Below the pieces are notes generated by a model. The model saw only the letters and a program-made list of their open reading frames with translations, did not search any database and had not been told where the DNA came from. A stretch of 64,000 nt of DNA, taken from NCBI RefSeq assembly GCF_001625215.2, contig NC_030385.2, forward strand, positions 5,139,135 through 5,203,134. The letters are read 5' to 3'. The stretch is from Daucus carota subsp. sativus. Its lineage: Eukaryota; Streptophyta; Magnoliopsida; Apiales; Apiaceae. The translations under genes were made by a program, and so were the position numbers. How positions within the stretch are numbered: the first letter of the stretch is position 1; the number at the start of each line of letters is the position of its first letter. Of the stretch, positions 40,834 through 52,369 are shown one piece after another.

Positions 40834-42146
40834 ATGGAGACTCCATCTTCCATTAGAAGGGTTACAAGGTCCCAAGCTCTTGCTTCCGCTAACAACAGCA
40901 CCAACATACCCATGTCGAGTAAATCTTTATATTCTTTACCCAGTTCTTATTTTTTATTTTGGTTGCAAATTTGATTTTTTTTTTTTTTGTTTTAGTACTA
41001 ATTAAATTGGTTTTCTTGTGGATTCTTGATTGTTTTAGAAAAAAATGATGGGACTGAAAAGGGGGTTGTGAAATCGAAACAGAGAACTGGACAGGACCGA
41101 TCGGCTTTATTCGATATAACGAATGATTCACCGATTGTTGGGCTTGCCATGGGGAGTTTGGAGACCCCTTCATCATTTGTTTCCAAGAGGAAGAATTGTG
41201 GTTCAATGGCCAAGAATGTGGGGACTCCTGGATCTGGGGAGGCTCTTTTGAGGGGTCAAGTCAAGACCCTGTTGCAGAAAGTTGAAGAGGAGGCGGAGAT
41301 TTCGAAGATTTTGGTTGATGGTGTTAATAGGCCTTTTTATGGCGAGGTAGTCCTTGGCCTTCCTGCTCCAACTCCTAACAATACTCCTCAGGTCTCGAAT
41401 GTTTCGGGTAATGGAAGCGTCGAAAACAAGGGTTTAGAGTCTGTTGTTTCCTCTCCTGTTTCGGAACAATTTGCTTTTTCTCAGGTTTGTTTTCTTTTCC
41501 TGATTTTGGGTGTTTTTTGTTTATCTCTAATTCTTGATTTTTACTGATTTCTTATGTTTGATTAAGACTAAATGTGGTGCTATTGTTTCGTGTTTGACAG
41601 ATTATCACTGATTTATTTGATGGCCAGAAGAAGGAAGAGTCTGTTGAATCTGAAAAGAGCTTGGTAACAAGGTCTCTACTCTTTGATTTCTCTGAAAAAT
41701 CGGAGGGTTCTGTGGACTCTTCATCTGATTGCACCTCTGTGTTGACATTTGATGGAGGGAGTGGTGCAAGTAAAGTGAAGTCATCCACTGATGATGATGA
41801 TGCCTCTATCTGGTCAATTCAAGTGAATGCGAGTACTAAAGATGATGAAGACGACGATGTTGAAGATGAAGTGTATGGCGAAGAAGAGGAGGAATATGAT
41901 GAACAGGAGGAAGAAGAGTATTGTGATGATGCAATTTTGGATGGATTGTGTGAGGGACTGAGCAGTGTCAGTGTCAATGGAGTCGAATTTGCTGGGAAGC
42001 ACACACGGTTCGTGTATAACAGCGATGGTGAGCTCGAAGGAGAAGAGGATTGTGATGCTGGTAATGGTTCTCCAGATGGTGCCTTGAAGTTGAAGGGCTT
42101 GCCAACACCAAAGGGGAAGCATGTGCGTTTCCCAATGGAAGACTGA
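40834..42146 (+). CDS. Acidic plant protein of unknown function (358 aa)
   Basis: Exons 40834-40918, 41039-41484 and 41601-42146 join in frame with GT-AG borders. I do not recognise a named domain. The N-terminus is RRVTRSQALAS; a motif that looks conserved follows, ALFDITNDSPIVGLAMGSLE (51-70); then GSGEALLRGQVKTLLQKVEEE, which may be helical. A strongly acidic stretch of Asp and Glu spans 258-287, and the end reads GLPTPKGKHVRFPMED. No signal peptide or membrane segment. Basic N-terminus plus acidic tail suggests a nuclear or cytosolic regulatory protein, which is only inference. A TATA-like 'ttatataaa' lies about 120 bp before the ATG. Confidence 0.85.
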
Positions 42147-42996
42147 GCTTCTAAATTGCTTCATTAGTTGATTCTTGCTGTTGGTTGTCTTTCTGGTGAC
42201 ACCAACCTTATTGTTTATTTCAAGTTTCTTTTTCTGTTCTAAATGTCGTGACATGAAACTTTTGATTGATTGGAAAGATTTTATTCCAACTTATGATATT
42301 TTAAGTCACCCGGTTATAGTTTTATTTTCTTTGATATTTGTGTTTCAGCGTTTTGAACAACTAGTTTTGATAAAGAATTGTTGCATAGAATGATAGTTCT
42401 TGATTCTGTTGTTGCGATCATGTGTTTAGGCGTGGCAAAATGAAGTATGTATATCCTTCTGCAAAACAAATGCTTGTTTGATCATATAGTGGTGATTGTT
42501 AACAAGCAAGACTTGCCTTATTCAAGTATCGGTCCCCGAGGAGTTGCTGCAATCCCCTTGTGTATTCTGCGAAACAAATGCTTGCTCGTAATCTACATGA
42601 TTATCTTGGCAAAAACCAAAGAAGTTGCAGCAGTTCAGAAGCTAAAAAAAGCCCCTTGTAATGCACATATAATATACTCAGGTCAAATTTAGTTTCTGGA
42701 ATCAATATGTAATGCACATATGTAATCTGCAATGCACATATAATGCCAAATCTTCTTAATCAAGATTAGTCAAGATGTGGGAAACGTTAAACAGTGAGGA
42801 ACAGAAACATAAAAACAGAAGCCTTGCATATCTCTTCAAATTTTGTTTTTGGAAATAAATAGGTAGTTCCGCAGTGTGTTTGTTTGTAGCATTACATATC
42901 TATATTTGTCTTGAATCCTTATAATTCATCATGCTGCTAATACCTCCTAGAATTAGCATATTCCAATCTTCATCCGAAATATTAACTTGGCTATAG
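42147..42996. other. Non-coding spacer with a diverged duplicate
   Basis: The segment at about 42344-42560 ('gtttcag', 'aaatgcttg', 'atcggtccc', 'gttgctgcaatcc') is related to 46318-46515. It separates the acidic-protein gene from the P4H relic. The first P4H exons should lie here but are not found. Confidence 0.45.
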
Positions 42997-43870
42997 GATG
43001 AAGTAGTTGCTGGCATTGAATCACGCATAGCTGCTTGGACATTTCTTCCTGTAGGTAAATTTTTGTGTATCAGATTTACACTTTCGTATGTTATCCTGAA
43101 AGGACTAGGAACTTCATTTGGGTATGTGACCAACAATGTTGTACCCAGAAAACGGAGAAGCTATGCAAATACTGCATTATAAGCACAGTCAGAAGTATGA
43201 GCCCCATTATGATATTTTCCACGACAAGGCTAATCGGGAGTTGGGAGGTCACAGGGTGGCTACAGTACTAATGTATCTGTCAAATGTTGAGAAGGGTGGG
43301 GAAACAGTTTTCCCCAGATCAGTGGTAATTTTTAGTTTTTGATTTGGTAATGATATAGATGTTTGTAGTCTTCTTGCTTTCTCCTCATAAGCTAAGTGCA
43401 GGCGTGCAGCATATATAATTTTGTAGGAAGACACCCAGACAAAGGATGATAGTATGTCAGATTGTGCTAAGCAAGGTTACTCAGGTAATTCCTTACTAGA
43501 GTTTATAAGTATTTACGCCCCAGAACACGTTGCTTATTACCGTATATACTCATATTTAATGGTTGCAGTGAAGCCTGAAAAGGGCGATGCTTTGCTCTCT
43601 TTCAGTCTCCATCCTGATGCAACTACAGATTCACTGAGCTTGCATGGGAGCTGTCCTGTGATTGAGGGTGAAAAGTGGTCTGCTACCAAGTGAATTCACA
43701 TAAGATCATTCGATGTACCACAAACCACAAACAAGGTCTGCACCGATGAACATGAGAAATGTGCTCTGTGGGCTGCTGCAGGTGAATGCGAAAGGAATCC
43801 TCACTACATGGTTGGTTCCAAGGTTGAGAAGGGATATTGTAGGAAGAGTTGCACTGTGTGTTCTTCCTAA
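42997..43870 (+). pseudogene. Prolyl 4-hydroxylase pseudogene with ShKT domain
   Basis: Exons 42997-43054, 43149-43321, 43427-43484 and 43569-43870 give in turn DEVVAGIESRIAAWTFLP, VENGEAMQILHY with YEPHYDIFHDKAN and VATVLMYLSNVEKGGETVFP, a short Asp-rich piece, and VKPEKGDALLSFSLHPDATT with LHGSCPVIEGEKWSATK. This is the 2-oxoglutarate/Fe(II) dioxygenase core of plant P4H (H-x-D within EPHYD.F and the distal HG). The codon after SATK, where W is expected, is TGA (43691-43693). Beyond it the frame stays open through a complete ShKT-type domain with six Cys (CTDEHEKCALW...CRKSCTVC). The N-terminal exons are missing. So the copy is 5'-truncated and has a premature stop. Confidence 0.85.
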
Positions 43871-44094
43871 GAATCTATCCAGGAACTTACATTGGCCTTC
43901 ATTTTTTTTAATAAAGCAAAGAATTGTACTTTTTTGTGCTTTGTTTTTCGCATATGTTTCAAGTAAAAAAAAGTGGAAGAAACTAGTTTATATTGATCTC
44001 AGCTAGGGAAAAAATGAAGCCTTAGCATTTGAATATCATGGTTTCTGACAATTTAATGTATTCTTTTGTGGTCATACTGACTGAAGTATTCTTA

Positions 44095-44230
44095 TATTCG
44101 ATATGGAAGGAAACGAATGGTAGGATTCATGAAGACAATTCTTGGAAACTACGGGAGCTGATACTGCAAACTGTTGGAGAGAAGGCCCATCTTAGTGCAA
44201 GATTCAAGAAAAGAGCTGCTAAGGATTTTT
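44095..44230 (+). pseudogene. LINE-type RT C-terminal fragment (zf-RVT tail)
   Basis: Reads YSIWKETNGRIHEDNSW and then LILQTVGEKAHLSARFKK. The pattern IWxExNxRxF/H...S followed by a helix with ARL/LSA is the C-terminal tail of plant LINE reverse transcriptases. Only about 45 codons remain, so confidence is limited. Confidence 0.45.
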
Positions 44231-44418
44231 CTTTTAATTCGATGTTGCAGTACTATCTTGTCCAGTTATTTCTCTAGTATGTACTGACTTCCTGCTTGTT
44301 TTATTGGGTTGAGTTGGAGCTTGTTCCTTCCCACCCTATATTTGATGTATATTTTTCATTGATTGAATCCAATAATTACTTGGCAAAAGAAAAAAAACTG
44401 TCTGGACCAGGATGCCAT

Positions 44419-44805
44419 ATGATATTTTCAGAACTGATTTCACTATGATCCTGAACTTTATAAAATTTCTCATGGAAATATCATATTTAAAACGGTGTAA
44501 ACATTGTTTCAAATAGAATTCAGATTCAATTTTCACTCTTTCACGTGAATCATAATTACACGTTCTATTCAGCCATACCAGCTCGGTTCTGCACATCCGT
44601 CAGACCAGTCGCAAAGACTCTGGTGGATTGGCAGTGGATCATCTGCAAGTTGAAACAATATTGTAAAAATGCTGGCCAAGTGAAAATTCTATCTGCAGCT
44701 AGAATCTAATTAATATGTACAGTTTGTATCTGATCTGTATCGTAACCATCTGGTACATTAGTGCATGGCCAATGCTTACTGTTTTTTAGTTAGCACAATT
44801 TGTTT
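44419..44805. repeat. About 390-bp direct repeat, unit 1
   Basis: Starts 'tgatattttcagaactgatt' and ends 'tagttagcacaatttg'. Unit 2 at 45882-46270 is about 90% alike by eye. No coding frame is conserved between the units. Confidence 0.8.
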
Positions 44806-45881
44806 TAGTAAGCAGTGGATAATGGTTTATATAGTATGGATTAGAATTAGATGTTTGGGACATTTTACGAGTTTTATTATGTTTAGTTTGGTTCACAAAA
44901 GATTACTTCCTGTTTTGTCGAATTTGCTTACTCGTATGCATTGTTAGATTACAGCAAAAATAATGAAAAGTTCCCTCTTTTGCTGATTGCTGTTCTTATA
45001 TAGCTAGAATTGTGAATTGTAATAGCTGATAACCACTTATAGCTTATCCAAAATACAGTTAATTTGCATGTGCATTTTGTGTTAGAATATTTTATTTGAG
45101 AGGCCTTTTGTATGAATTTTTCGTCTGCTTAAACTTTAGAAGTTCTGGTTGTGACTTTAGATTTTTGCAGTCTTGTATTGGTGAAAGAGTTCCGATTCAC
45201 GAATGGATGCAGATATAGTTCCAAAAATCTAAGTCTCAAACTCGTCAAAAGGGAGTACTTGTCAATTGAAAGTTTGATCTCATGGTTGAAATCTTTCATG
45301 CAATTCAAAATCTGGCCCTGCTCTGTATTTTACTAGTTGAGAACAGCTTTACTTGTTTGATGCCTGATATTTTTTGTAGTTATTTGCTTGTGCCTGTTAG
45401 AAGAATTGCTTTTTTATTGCCTTTTAAACAGCAATAAAAAGGCTTCTAAAGATTGTATTGTTCCTCCAGTACTTTGAGACTATCGTGTCATTCCTGCTTC
45501 CTGGCATGTATCATACGACTCCGGTGAATATAAATATGGTTAGTTCATGTATGCATATCCTCTTTTCCTGATTGCTGCTTTTGTGTAGTTAGGACTGTCA
45601 ATTTTTAATGTTGATCCACTTACAGCATGTAAGAATTCGTATATATGGTTATTATTGTAGTTTATATGAGAAGCCTTAAAATTATAAGAAATTCTCCTCC
45701 ACCTAAATGTCAGGAGCTTCTTTGTTCACAACGTCACTTCCTGCTGTTTTTGGAGTACATGGTTACACGTTTGGTCTTGGTTGAACAATTTGATTAGGAT
45801 ATTACAATTGTTATAGGCCAATTGTGGTAGCTTATAACTATGTTGTTTTTCATGTACATGTCTGCAGTCTGCTCCTTCAGT
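44806..45881. other. Spacer between the two direct-repeat units, no gene seen
   Basis: AT-rich. It shows weak internal similarity ('gattgctg', 'tgtagttagga', 'ttcctgctt') between 44940-45180 and 45540-45760, suggesting an older round of duplication. No coding signature. Confidence 0.4.
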
Positions 45882-46270
45882 ATGATATTTTCAGAACTGA
45901 TTTCAGTATGATCCTGAACTTTATAAAATTTCTAATGGAAATATCATATTTAAAACGGTCTTGCATTTTTTCAAATAGAATTCAGGTTCAATGTTCACTC
46001 TTTCACGTGAATCATAATTACACGTTCTATTCAGCCATACCAGCTCGGTTCTGCACACATCCATCAGACCAGTTGGAAAGCAAAGCCTCTGATGGATTGG
46101 CAGTGGATCATCTGCAAGTTGAAACAATGTAAAATTGCTGGCCAAGTGAAAATTCTATCTGCATATGGAATCTAATTGATATGTACATTTTGTATCTGAT
46201 CTGTATCGTAACCATCTGGTACATTAGTGCATGGCCAATGCTTACTGTTTTTTAGTTAGCACAATTTGCT
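45882..46270. repeat. About 390-bp direct repeat, unit 2
   Basis: Copy of 44419-44805, spaced by 1463 bp from start to start. The same 'catcatctgcaagttgaaac'-type core and the 'gtatcgtaaccatctggtac' block are present. A diverged copy of 42344-42560 follows at 46318. Confidence 0.8.
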
Positions 46271-46931
46271 GTAGGATATGATACCTTACTCATGATTTTT
46301 TTTCTTCGACAATTTGTGTTTCAGTGTTTCGACCAACTATGCAGTTTTGATATGTAGCAAAATGGGGGTAATATGAATCGGTCTGCCAAAGAAATGCTTG
46401 CTTGTTAAAACATAATCATATATTTGTACAAAATGATGATTATTAACTTGGCAACAACCAAGAACTAATCACAACTTATTTAGATCGGTCCCAAAGAAGT
46501 TGCTGCAATCCAAAAGCAAAGCACTGCAGATTGCAGGCCCTTATAATAGGATTAGTTCAGAGATTAGGAATATTAAGATGTTAAGAACATTAAATATAAA
46601 TAGGAGGTTCCAGATCAAACTACAGGTGGATTTCATGTCTTTTTCATTGTTGAAAATTAAATGGCTGCTAACTAATAGATTAGGACTAATGACATTCGAA
46701 TTTGATAGCACAACCACCAATCCATCAGTCAATCACCCTCAATTAACAGAATTTGCTTCTAGTGAAGTGGACGCAAAGACATCAACTCCATCATATCAAT
46801 TTTAATATTATGACTCTAACCAACCATATAAACTTCACCGTACATCATTATCAAATATGACTACTTGCATGTATATATGCTTGCGAAATTTCAATCACCC
46901 TTCAGCAGTCAGGAGATTTTCAAATCGAAAG

Positions 46932-47985
46932 ATGCAAAGGGAAGAGGGTCTAGTTGTGAGAGGCAATGTCGAGATTGACATGCGCCAGCCTTTCCGGTCA
47001 GTTAAGGAAGCTGTTTCCTTATTCGGAGAAAGAGTTTTAGCTGGGGAGATCTATGGCAACAAACTCAAGGAGGTATTGCATGCAAAATATTGGGCCTGTT
47101 TGTTTTGAAGAAGTAGAAGCTGATTCTGGCTTCTTCTTTTCTTGACTCGTTTGTGTAAATAAGTAGAAGCATTTTTAAGAAGCTAAGAATGCTAGCTTCT
47201 CTCCCTGAGCTTCTACTTATTTTCCAAATACTTAATTAACTTATTTACTTCTCACTTCTAATCCACTTCCCTACTTTAAGCAAAAAGTCACTTTTTCAAA
47301 ACTTGCCCAAACGACCCCATTATTCATACCATTATTTTCGTCGTATGTTGACATGCACAGCTTCAGAGTGGGACATTCCTGGTATGTTTTGTTCTTTTGT
47401 TTTTACTTAAACTTTTGAAGTTTCAACTTGCATTGCAAAATGCAGATGCAAATCAAAGCTACAACTCATCAAGGCGGGGATCACCAATCCAAAGTACGCG
47501 AAGTAGCGGGTGAGCTACAAGATTCAAAAGAAAGCCTCGAAAAAGCTAAAGAAGAAGACAAATTGATGACATACCTTCTGAAATCTCTGAAACAAGAACT
47601 TGAACAAACAAAGCAAGAGCTGGAACAAATGAAGTGCTCAAGAGAATTCCATAAACAGCTGAACGAAGATCCTGAAGACGAAGAGCTTAAGTTCATAGAA
47701 ACCATTGCATGCAGTACCCCTCAAGTTGAATTCTCAAAAACAGAACAGGAAGGTCTGTCATTACAGAGGAACCATAATAATAGGTCAGTAAAGTGTCCAG
47801 GGACTCCTTTGCTAACCAAGTTAACTGCAGCTGATCAAGGAGGCCTAGTAACATCATCTCCAGGGCCTAATTGTCCCAAAAAGAAGCCGAAAATGAAGCC
47901 TATTGGTGCGCTAATAAGTGCCATGTTTTCAAAAAAGAAAGCTCATCAACAAGTTCAAGTGCAGCCTCCCAAGGTCTTTAAGTGA
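46932..47985 (+). CDS. WEB-family coiled-coil protein
   Basis: Exons 46932-47072 and 47446-47985 encode 226 residues. The N-terminus [20 protein letters not shown], followed by [18 protein letters not shown], is the hallmark of plant WEB-family (DUF827-type) proteins; a coiled coil follows (about 55-110, with [13 protein letters not shown]). The C-terminus is basic and Lys-rich ([22 protein letters not shown]). Relatives include factors for chloroplast movement in blue light, but the short members of this family have no firm function. I chose the ATG at 46932 because relatives begin just before the EEGLVV motif; an upstream in-frame ATG at 46857 would add 25 residues. The intron carries a family A MITE. 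Confidence 0.9.
47092..47319. mobile_element. MITE family A copy in the WEB-gene intron
   Basis: Starts 'gggcctgtttg' and ends 'caaacgacccc', inverted. It shares 'aataagtagaagcattttta' and 'agcttctacttattttccaa' with the other copies. It lies 19 bp after the splice donor and makes up most of the 373-bp intron. Confidence 0.8.
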
Positions 47986-48588
47986 GCATGCATGCAATAC
48001 AAGTTTGCTCTGTACAACATTGAGCAATGCGGAGATGCCATATCAAATTTCCTGCTGAAGAAAAAAAATAAACAAATCGTGCTCTCTAAGCTAGTTCTCT
48101 GTGTTTCTGAAAGAGCCCATGATTTCATTGTGTAGAAATTGTACAACTTTTTTTCTCGGAGATAATTGATATCCATACCATTTTTTTTGAAATTTTATGC
48201 ACACAATATGAAATATGATACAAAAAATTAGTGGCCAAAGAGTAAATGTTTGGGTCTCCGTTTTTAACACATGAAAATGAAAGTACAATACGAACGTAAA
48301 CGGTGAATTTAACTTTGGATATCTTTTCACTTATATAAAGGAATGTACAATATAAATATAAATATATTACATAAATAGGTATATTTCGTATAAAAAGATT
48401 ATATATTGTAATTATATATATATATTATATATACATCTATAGATCTGTACATAGTTATATCTAAATATGAAGATTAATATATATATATATATTTAATAAA
48501 ATAATATATAATAATGTATTTTAAATTAATTCTATATCTATGTTATATACTTATATGTACCTAAGAGTGACACGAAAAGTCCATTACG
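47986..48588. other. 3' flank of the WEB gene, AT-rich
   Basis: Nothing coding. 48340-48545 is dominated by TA-rich runs such as 'atatatatatattta'. Confidence 0.5.
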
Positions 48589-48908
48589 GCCCTGTTTGGA
48601 AATTAGCGGTTAGCGGATCGAATTAGCTGTTTTGACTAGCTGATTCAATTACATGTTTTGACTAGCGGATTGAATTAGCTATTTATCGTAAAACTGTTTG
48701 ATAAATAGCTGATTGATTAGTTTTTTCTGACACAAACAAAACCGCAAATCCAAAAAGCTACTCAAAGTAGCTTTTTCAAAATTAGTTTTTTGGATCCAAA
48801 CCTCTATTTTTATCCGCTAATTACCAAACACTACTACTAGCTTATTTTAGTGGACAAAAAACACCTCAAACCTCTAATTTTGCCCCAAACCTCTAATCCA
48901 AATAGAGC
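48589..48908. mobile_element. hAT-like MITE
   Basis: Begins 'ggccctgtttggaaattag' and ends 'taatccaaatagagcc', inverted ends typical of hAT-type MITEs. The interior has repeated 'actagc.gattgaattagct' units. I could not see a clean 8-bp duplication. Confidence 0.6.
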
Positions 48909-49538
48909 CTACATATTTTGAATCGAATACACAAACCCAAAATGAATCGAATTAGATATAATTTCACCTTCACATACACAAAACATGCGATTATGGGTCA
49001 TGATAGTGGTCAGATTGAGAGATACTATATTACTCATATTTTCGAGGTGAGATATAAGCAGATTTTATTCTAATTTTATCGTTTAGATTCAAAATTCCGG
49101 GGATCATCGTAATTTTGTAACCATCCAATGCACATGCACACATTCTTGAACTAGTATCAGCTGTAAAGAAATGTAAGATTACAAAGAAAAAGATTTTCTG
49201 CATAAGAATGTAGGTGCATTGAACATTCACCTAAAAACAACTGCCGAGATATAAAAACCAATGTCGGTAAGTCCGGTTGAAAGACAAGTGATTGATGATT
49301 TATATTTATGTATGGCTAGAAATATGTATTGTGGCGAGACATGAAGGTACGAGAGAGTTGGTGTTTCTTGATTCATGTATATACAAAAATATTATTATGC
49401 ACATGTAGGCATGTGAAACACTGAAACTCCCCCGTCTCCAGTTAAGACAATTTTTAGTTGACCCCTGCCCATTCCTGTTGAGCTTCAGCGGCGCTCTGGC
49501 TTTGCCTCAAGTTTTGGAAACAGATAACACGAGATAAT

Positions 49539-49757
49539 GGATGTGTTTGTTTCTGAGAAGGCAGAAGTTGTTTCTGATTTCTACTTTTTTTTTGATTCGT
49601 TTGTATAAATAAGTAGAAGTATTTTTAAGAAACTGAGAATACTAATTTTTTCTTTAGAGCTTTTTCTAAACACTTTATTAATATATTTACTTCTCACTGT
49701 TATTTATTTTTTTAATTTAAGTGATAAGTCATTTTTTTAAATTAACACAAACGACCC
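49539..49757. mobile_element. MITE family A copy, intergenic
   Basis: Starts 'gatgtgtttgtttc' and ends 'aacacaaacgaccc'; shares 'aataagtagaagtattttta' with the other three copies. Confidence 0.75.
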
Positions 49758-51039
49758 GAAGCAGGATAGTGATTAGTGACTTGTCCTCGACTGCTAAGTT
49801 TATCAACTTGGGCAACGTTGTCCGGGATTTGGTAAAATTACCGGGATCAATAATTACATTCAAAATTTTATCTCTTTTATTTGTTTCAATATAGTAGTCT
49901 TATCCTGACAAAAAAAATAGTAATCTTATTTTAATTTGGTTTGATCTAACTAATTAAACTTTGACTAGTAATTACATATATTTCATTGATTGTTAATATA
50001 TTTAATTTTATATTAGTATCAAAAATAAAAACATTTCAACGTATTAAAAAGCTCATGAATACGAATTCAATAGGATCACTCACGATTATATTTAATCTTA
50101 TAAATTAGACATAAATTAATAACTTATACCATGTTAAGAAAAGTCCTGTATATTAAGGAAGAAAAGTAAATAGAATCGGAATACGAGTTCGGTAAGATCA
50201 TGACTACATTTAGTTTTATAAATTAGACGTAAATTAATTTGTCTCATCATGTTATGAACAGTGCGTGCGACATATAAGAGGGAGTATAATTTTGGGCCCT
50301 AATTTGCATGTGCCTCTATTTTAGTGATGAATATAAATATTCCTTTTGGAAGAATACATTATAATTTGGCCTTAATTTAAGCAACGGAAACAAATTGTTG
50401 ACCGTTTTTCAAATTAACAACTCGAAGATATTGGAAAATGAATACTTGGAGTCAAGTTAGAGCAACCAAGAAAGTCCAAATTCAAACCATTCTTTCGGCC
50501 TCTTTTATGGTTTTTTTGGACGCAGTCCTCTTAAAACAATATTAAAATGACCAATATATACAGGAGTATATTAATTTGTTGTAAATCGCTTTTCGAAAAG
50601 ATTGTTGATTCTCGAGAAAAGATTTATCTTATTAAAAATTCTTAACTTTAGTACATTGGATGCTCCTTTTGATTTTATGGTTAGAATGGATGGTTGAAAT
50701 TTAAAATTAAGGGGTATATACTATTCTTCTGTCCAGACCAAAATGCCCTTTAGTGCATGTCCAATTGTCCATTATTAACCACTCATTTCAAGCTTAATCA
50801 TACGGCTACTTTAATAATCCTACATTTGTTAAATATGATTAGTCACGGTTCCTTGTATAAAACTACTCCATGCCCACATGATGTGGAAAATTTGGCGGTT
50901 TCTTTAAGTTAACACCAGCACTTGTATACTCCTATTATTAATGAAAAAATTAAAAGATTGCTGGCAATGTTATCTATTTATCAAAATCACTACTTTAACG
51001 TAGAATTTTAAATAAATTAAACTCAAGATTTTTCAAATC
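49758..51039. other. AT-rich intergenic DNA with one degenerate direct repeat
   Basis: Segments at about 50055-50140 and 50180-50270 are related ('cgaattc', 'ataaattagac', 'taaattaat', 'catgttaaga'). No gene seen. Confidence 0.45.
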
Positions 51040-51690
51040 AAACCAAATTTGTTAAGCTTTATTAATAAAAGATGTTGTTCGAACTCGATTTGTTAGTATG
51101 TCAAACCGAGTCGATCGAACAAAGACGAGAGCGAAGACGAATGAAACAAAATTAAGTCATAATGAAAAATATATTTAAAATATTGAAAATTAAACGAACA
51201 TAAGCAAAAGCTTATCGAACTGCACAATGTGTAACCTCTGCGGACTGCGGGTAATAGAGTCAGACTGTTCGTGAGCTATTCGAACTCGACTCATAAAATA
51301 TTCGAATTTGATAATAATCGAGCCGAACTCGAGTTTTGAATATTTTACCGAGCCGAGCTCGAGCTTCAAATTACTCGGCTTGTAAGGTTCGCGAGCCTTA
51401 TCAAGTCTCTACTATTTTTTAATTTTTTTATTGTAAGTATATTTTTACAAAATATTTAATATTTTATTAATAACTATATATTTAATCGAATCGAACTCGA
51501 GCCGAACTGATCATATTACGAGTTTTTGTCAATATTTGGTGACTCAATTCGAGCTTTCAAGCCGAACTCGAGCCTGTCGAACTGTTTATGAGGCGAGATT
51601 CTAACTCGAAGTTTTGGTCGGTCGAACTTTTCAATCGAGTTCGAGTCGAGTTTGGCACTATTCGACTCGGATCGACGCCACTATTAACCT
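51040..51690. repeat. Non-coding element rich in 'cgaactcgag' motifs
   Basis: Many near-palindromic motifs (GAACTCGAG, GAGCCGAACTCG, CTCGAGCT) in both orientations fill this stretch. Such motif-rich blocks are typical of non-autonomous DNA transposons in plants, but I could not fix its ends or superfamily. Confidence 0.4.
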
Positions 51691-51979
51691 TATCCGACAA
51701 AATAATCTCACGAATCAAGCAAGCTTATCGAATTCAAACCTGAACAGTCCGATTCGTTCCCATTTAAATTTTTAATATCAGGGAAGTATTATATATTTAT
51801 ATTGGACTGCTGCTCCACAAGACCACAGCATACATACGCTAGCTAAATTATATTACATGTGCTATTATGCTTTGTACTAGCTAGATTCTTGATCACTCAT
51901 AAAACAAGAAGCCTCAATCATATGTTCTGTTCATATTCCCTCCTCGACCAGAACAAAAAACAAGCACAGCCAAGTTAAC

Positions 51980-52369
51980 ATGGACACCCCTATAGATATG
52001 AGAAGATCAAGTAACATGAAAACAAACTTCTGCATTCCCAGGCTCCCCCGAAAATCCACACGCTCGATATCTCCCATGTCACTCCTAGAGCGTTTTCGCG
52101 TAGCGGTTTTCAGATTAATCATGCTGCAGTCTGCATTGTCCAAGGGACCAACACATGAGAAGAGAAAAAAGGCCTCATCATCTGCAGTCCATCAGTATCA
52201 TCGATCGTGCTACTCGTATGATTCGCACCATAATGAAGCAGTGGCAGATTGCATAGAATTCATCAAGAAATCGTCTGCTATCGACGAGGAGGATCGACAG
52301 TCTACTGTCAGCAGTCCTGCAGTGGATGGTACCTTGTCTGAGGTAGTCATCCCCATGCCTGTTATGTGA
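51980..52369 (+). CDS. Small plant protein, Josephin-like-protein type (129 aa)
   Basis: A single-exon ORF with an ATG start and TGA stop. A basic N-terminal half (RLPRKSTRSISPMSLLERFR) is followed by a short hydrophobic stretch (VAVFRLIMLQ, 41-50) and, near the C-terminus, the motif DSHHNEAVADCIEFIKKSS (81-99). The pattern LLER...A.fR and D-S-H-x-x-E-A-V-x-D-C-I-E-F-I is one I recall from short plant proteins annotated as 'Josephin-like'. They do not contain a full Josephin protease domain and their function is unknown. Nearly no N-glycosylation or signal features; probably cytosolic or nuclear. Base composition is coding-like against AT-rich flanks. Confidence 0.7.
   Translation: MDTPIDMRRSSNMKTNFCIPRLPRKSTRSISPMSLLERFRVAVFRLIMLQSALSKGPTHEKRKKASSSAVHQYHRSCYSYDSHHNEAVADCIEFIKKSSAIDEEDRQSTVSSPAVDGTLSEVVIPMPVM

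Noticed and set aside
41814-42254. 146-codon minus-strand ORF opposite the acidic-protein gene
   Set aside because: It is the complement of Asp/Glu codon runs (giving Ser/Ile/Phe-rich sequence) and lacks any independent support.
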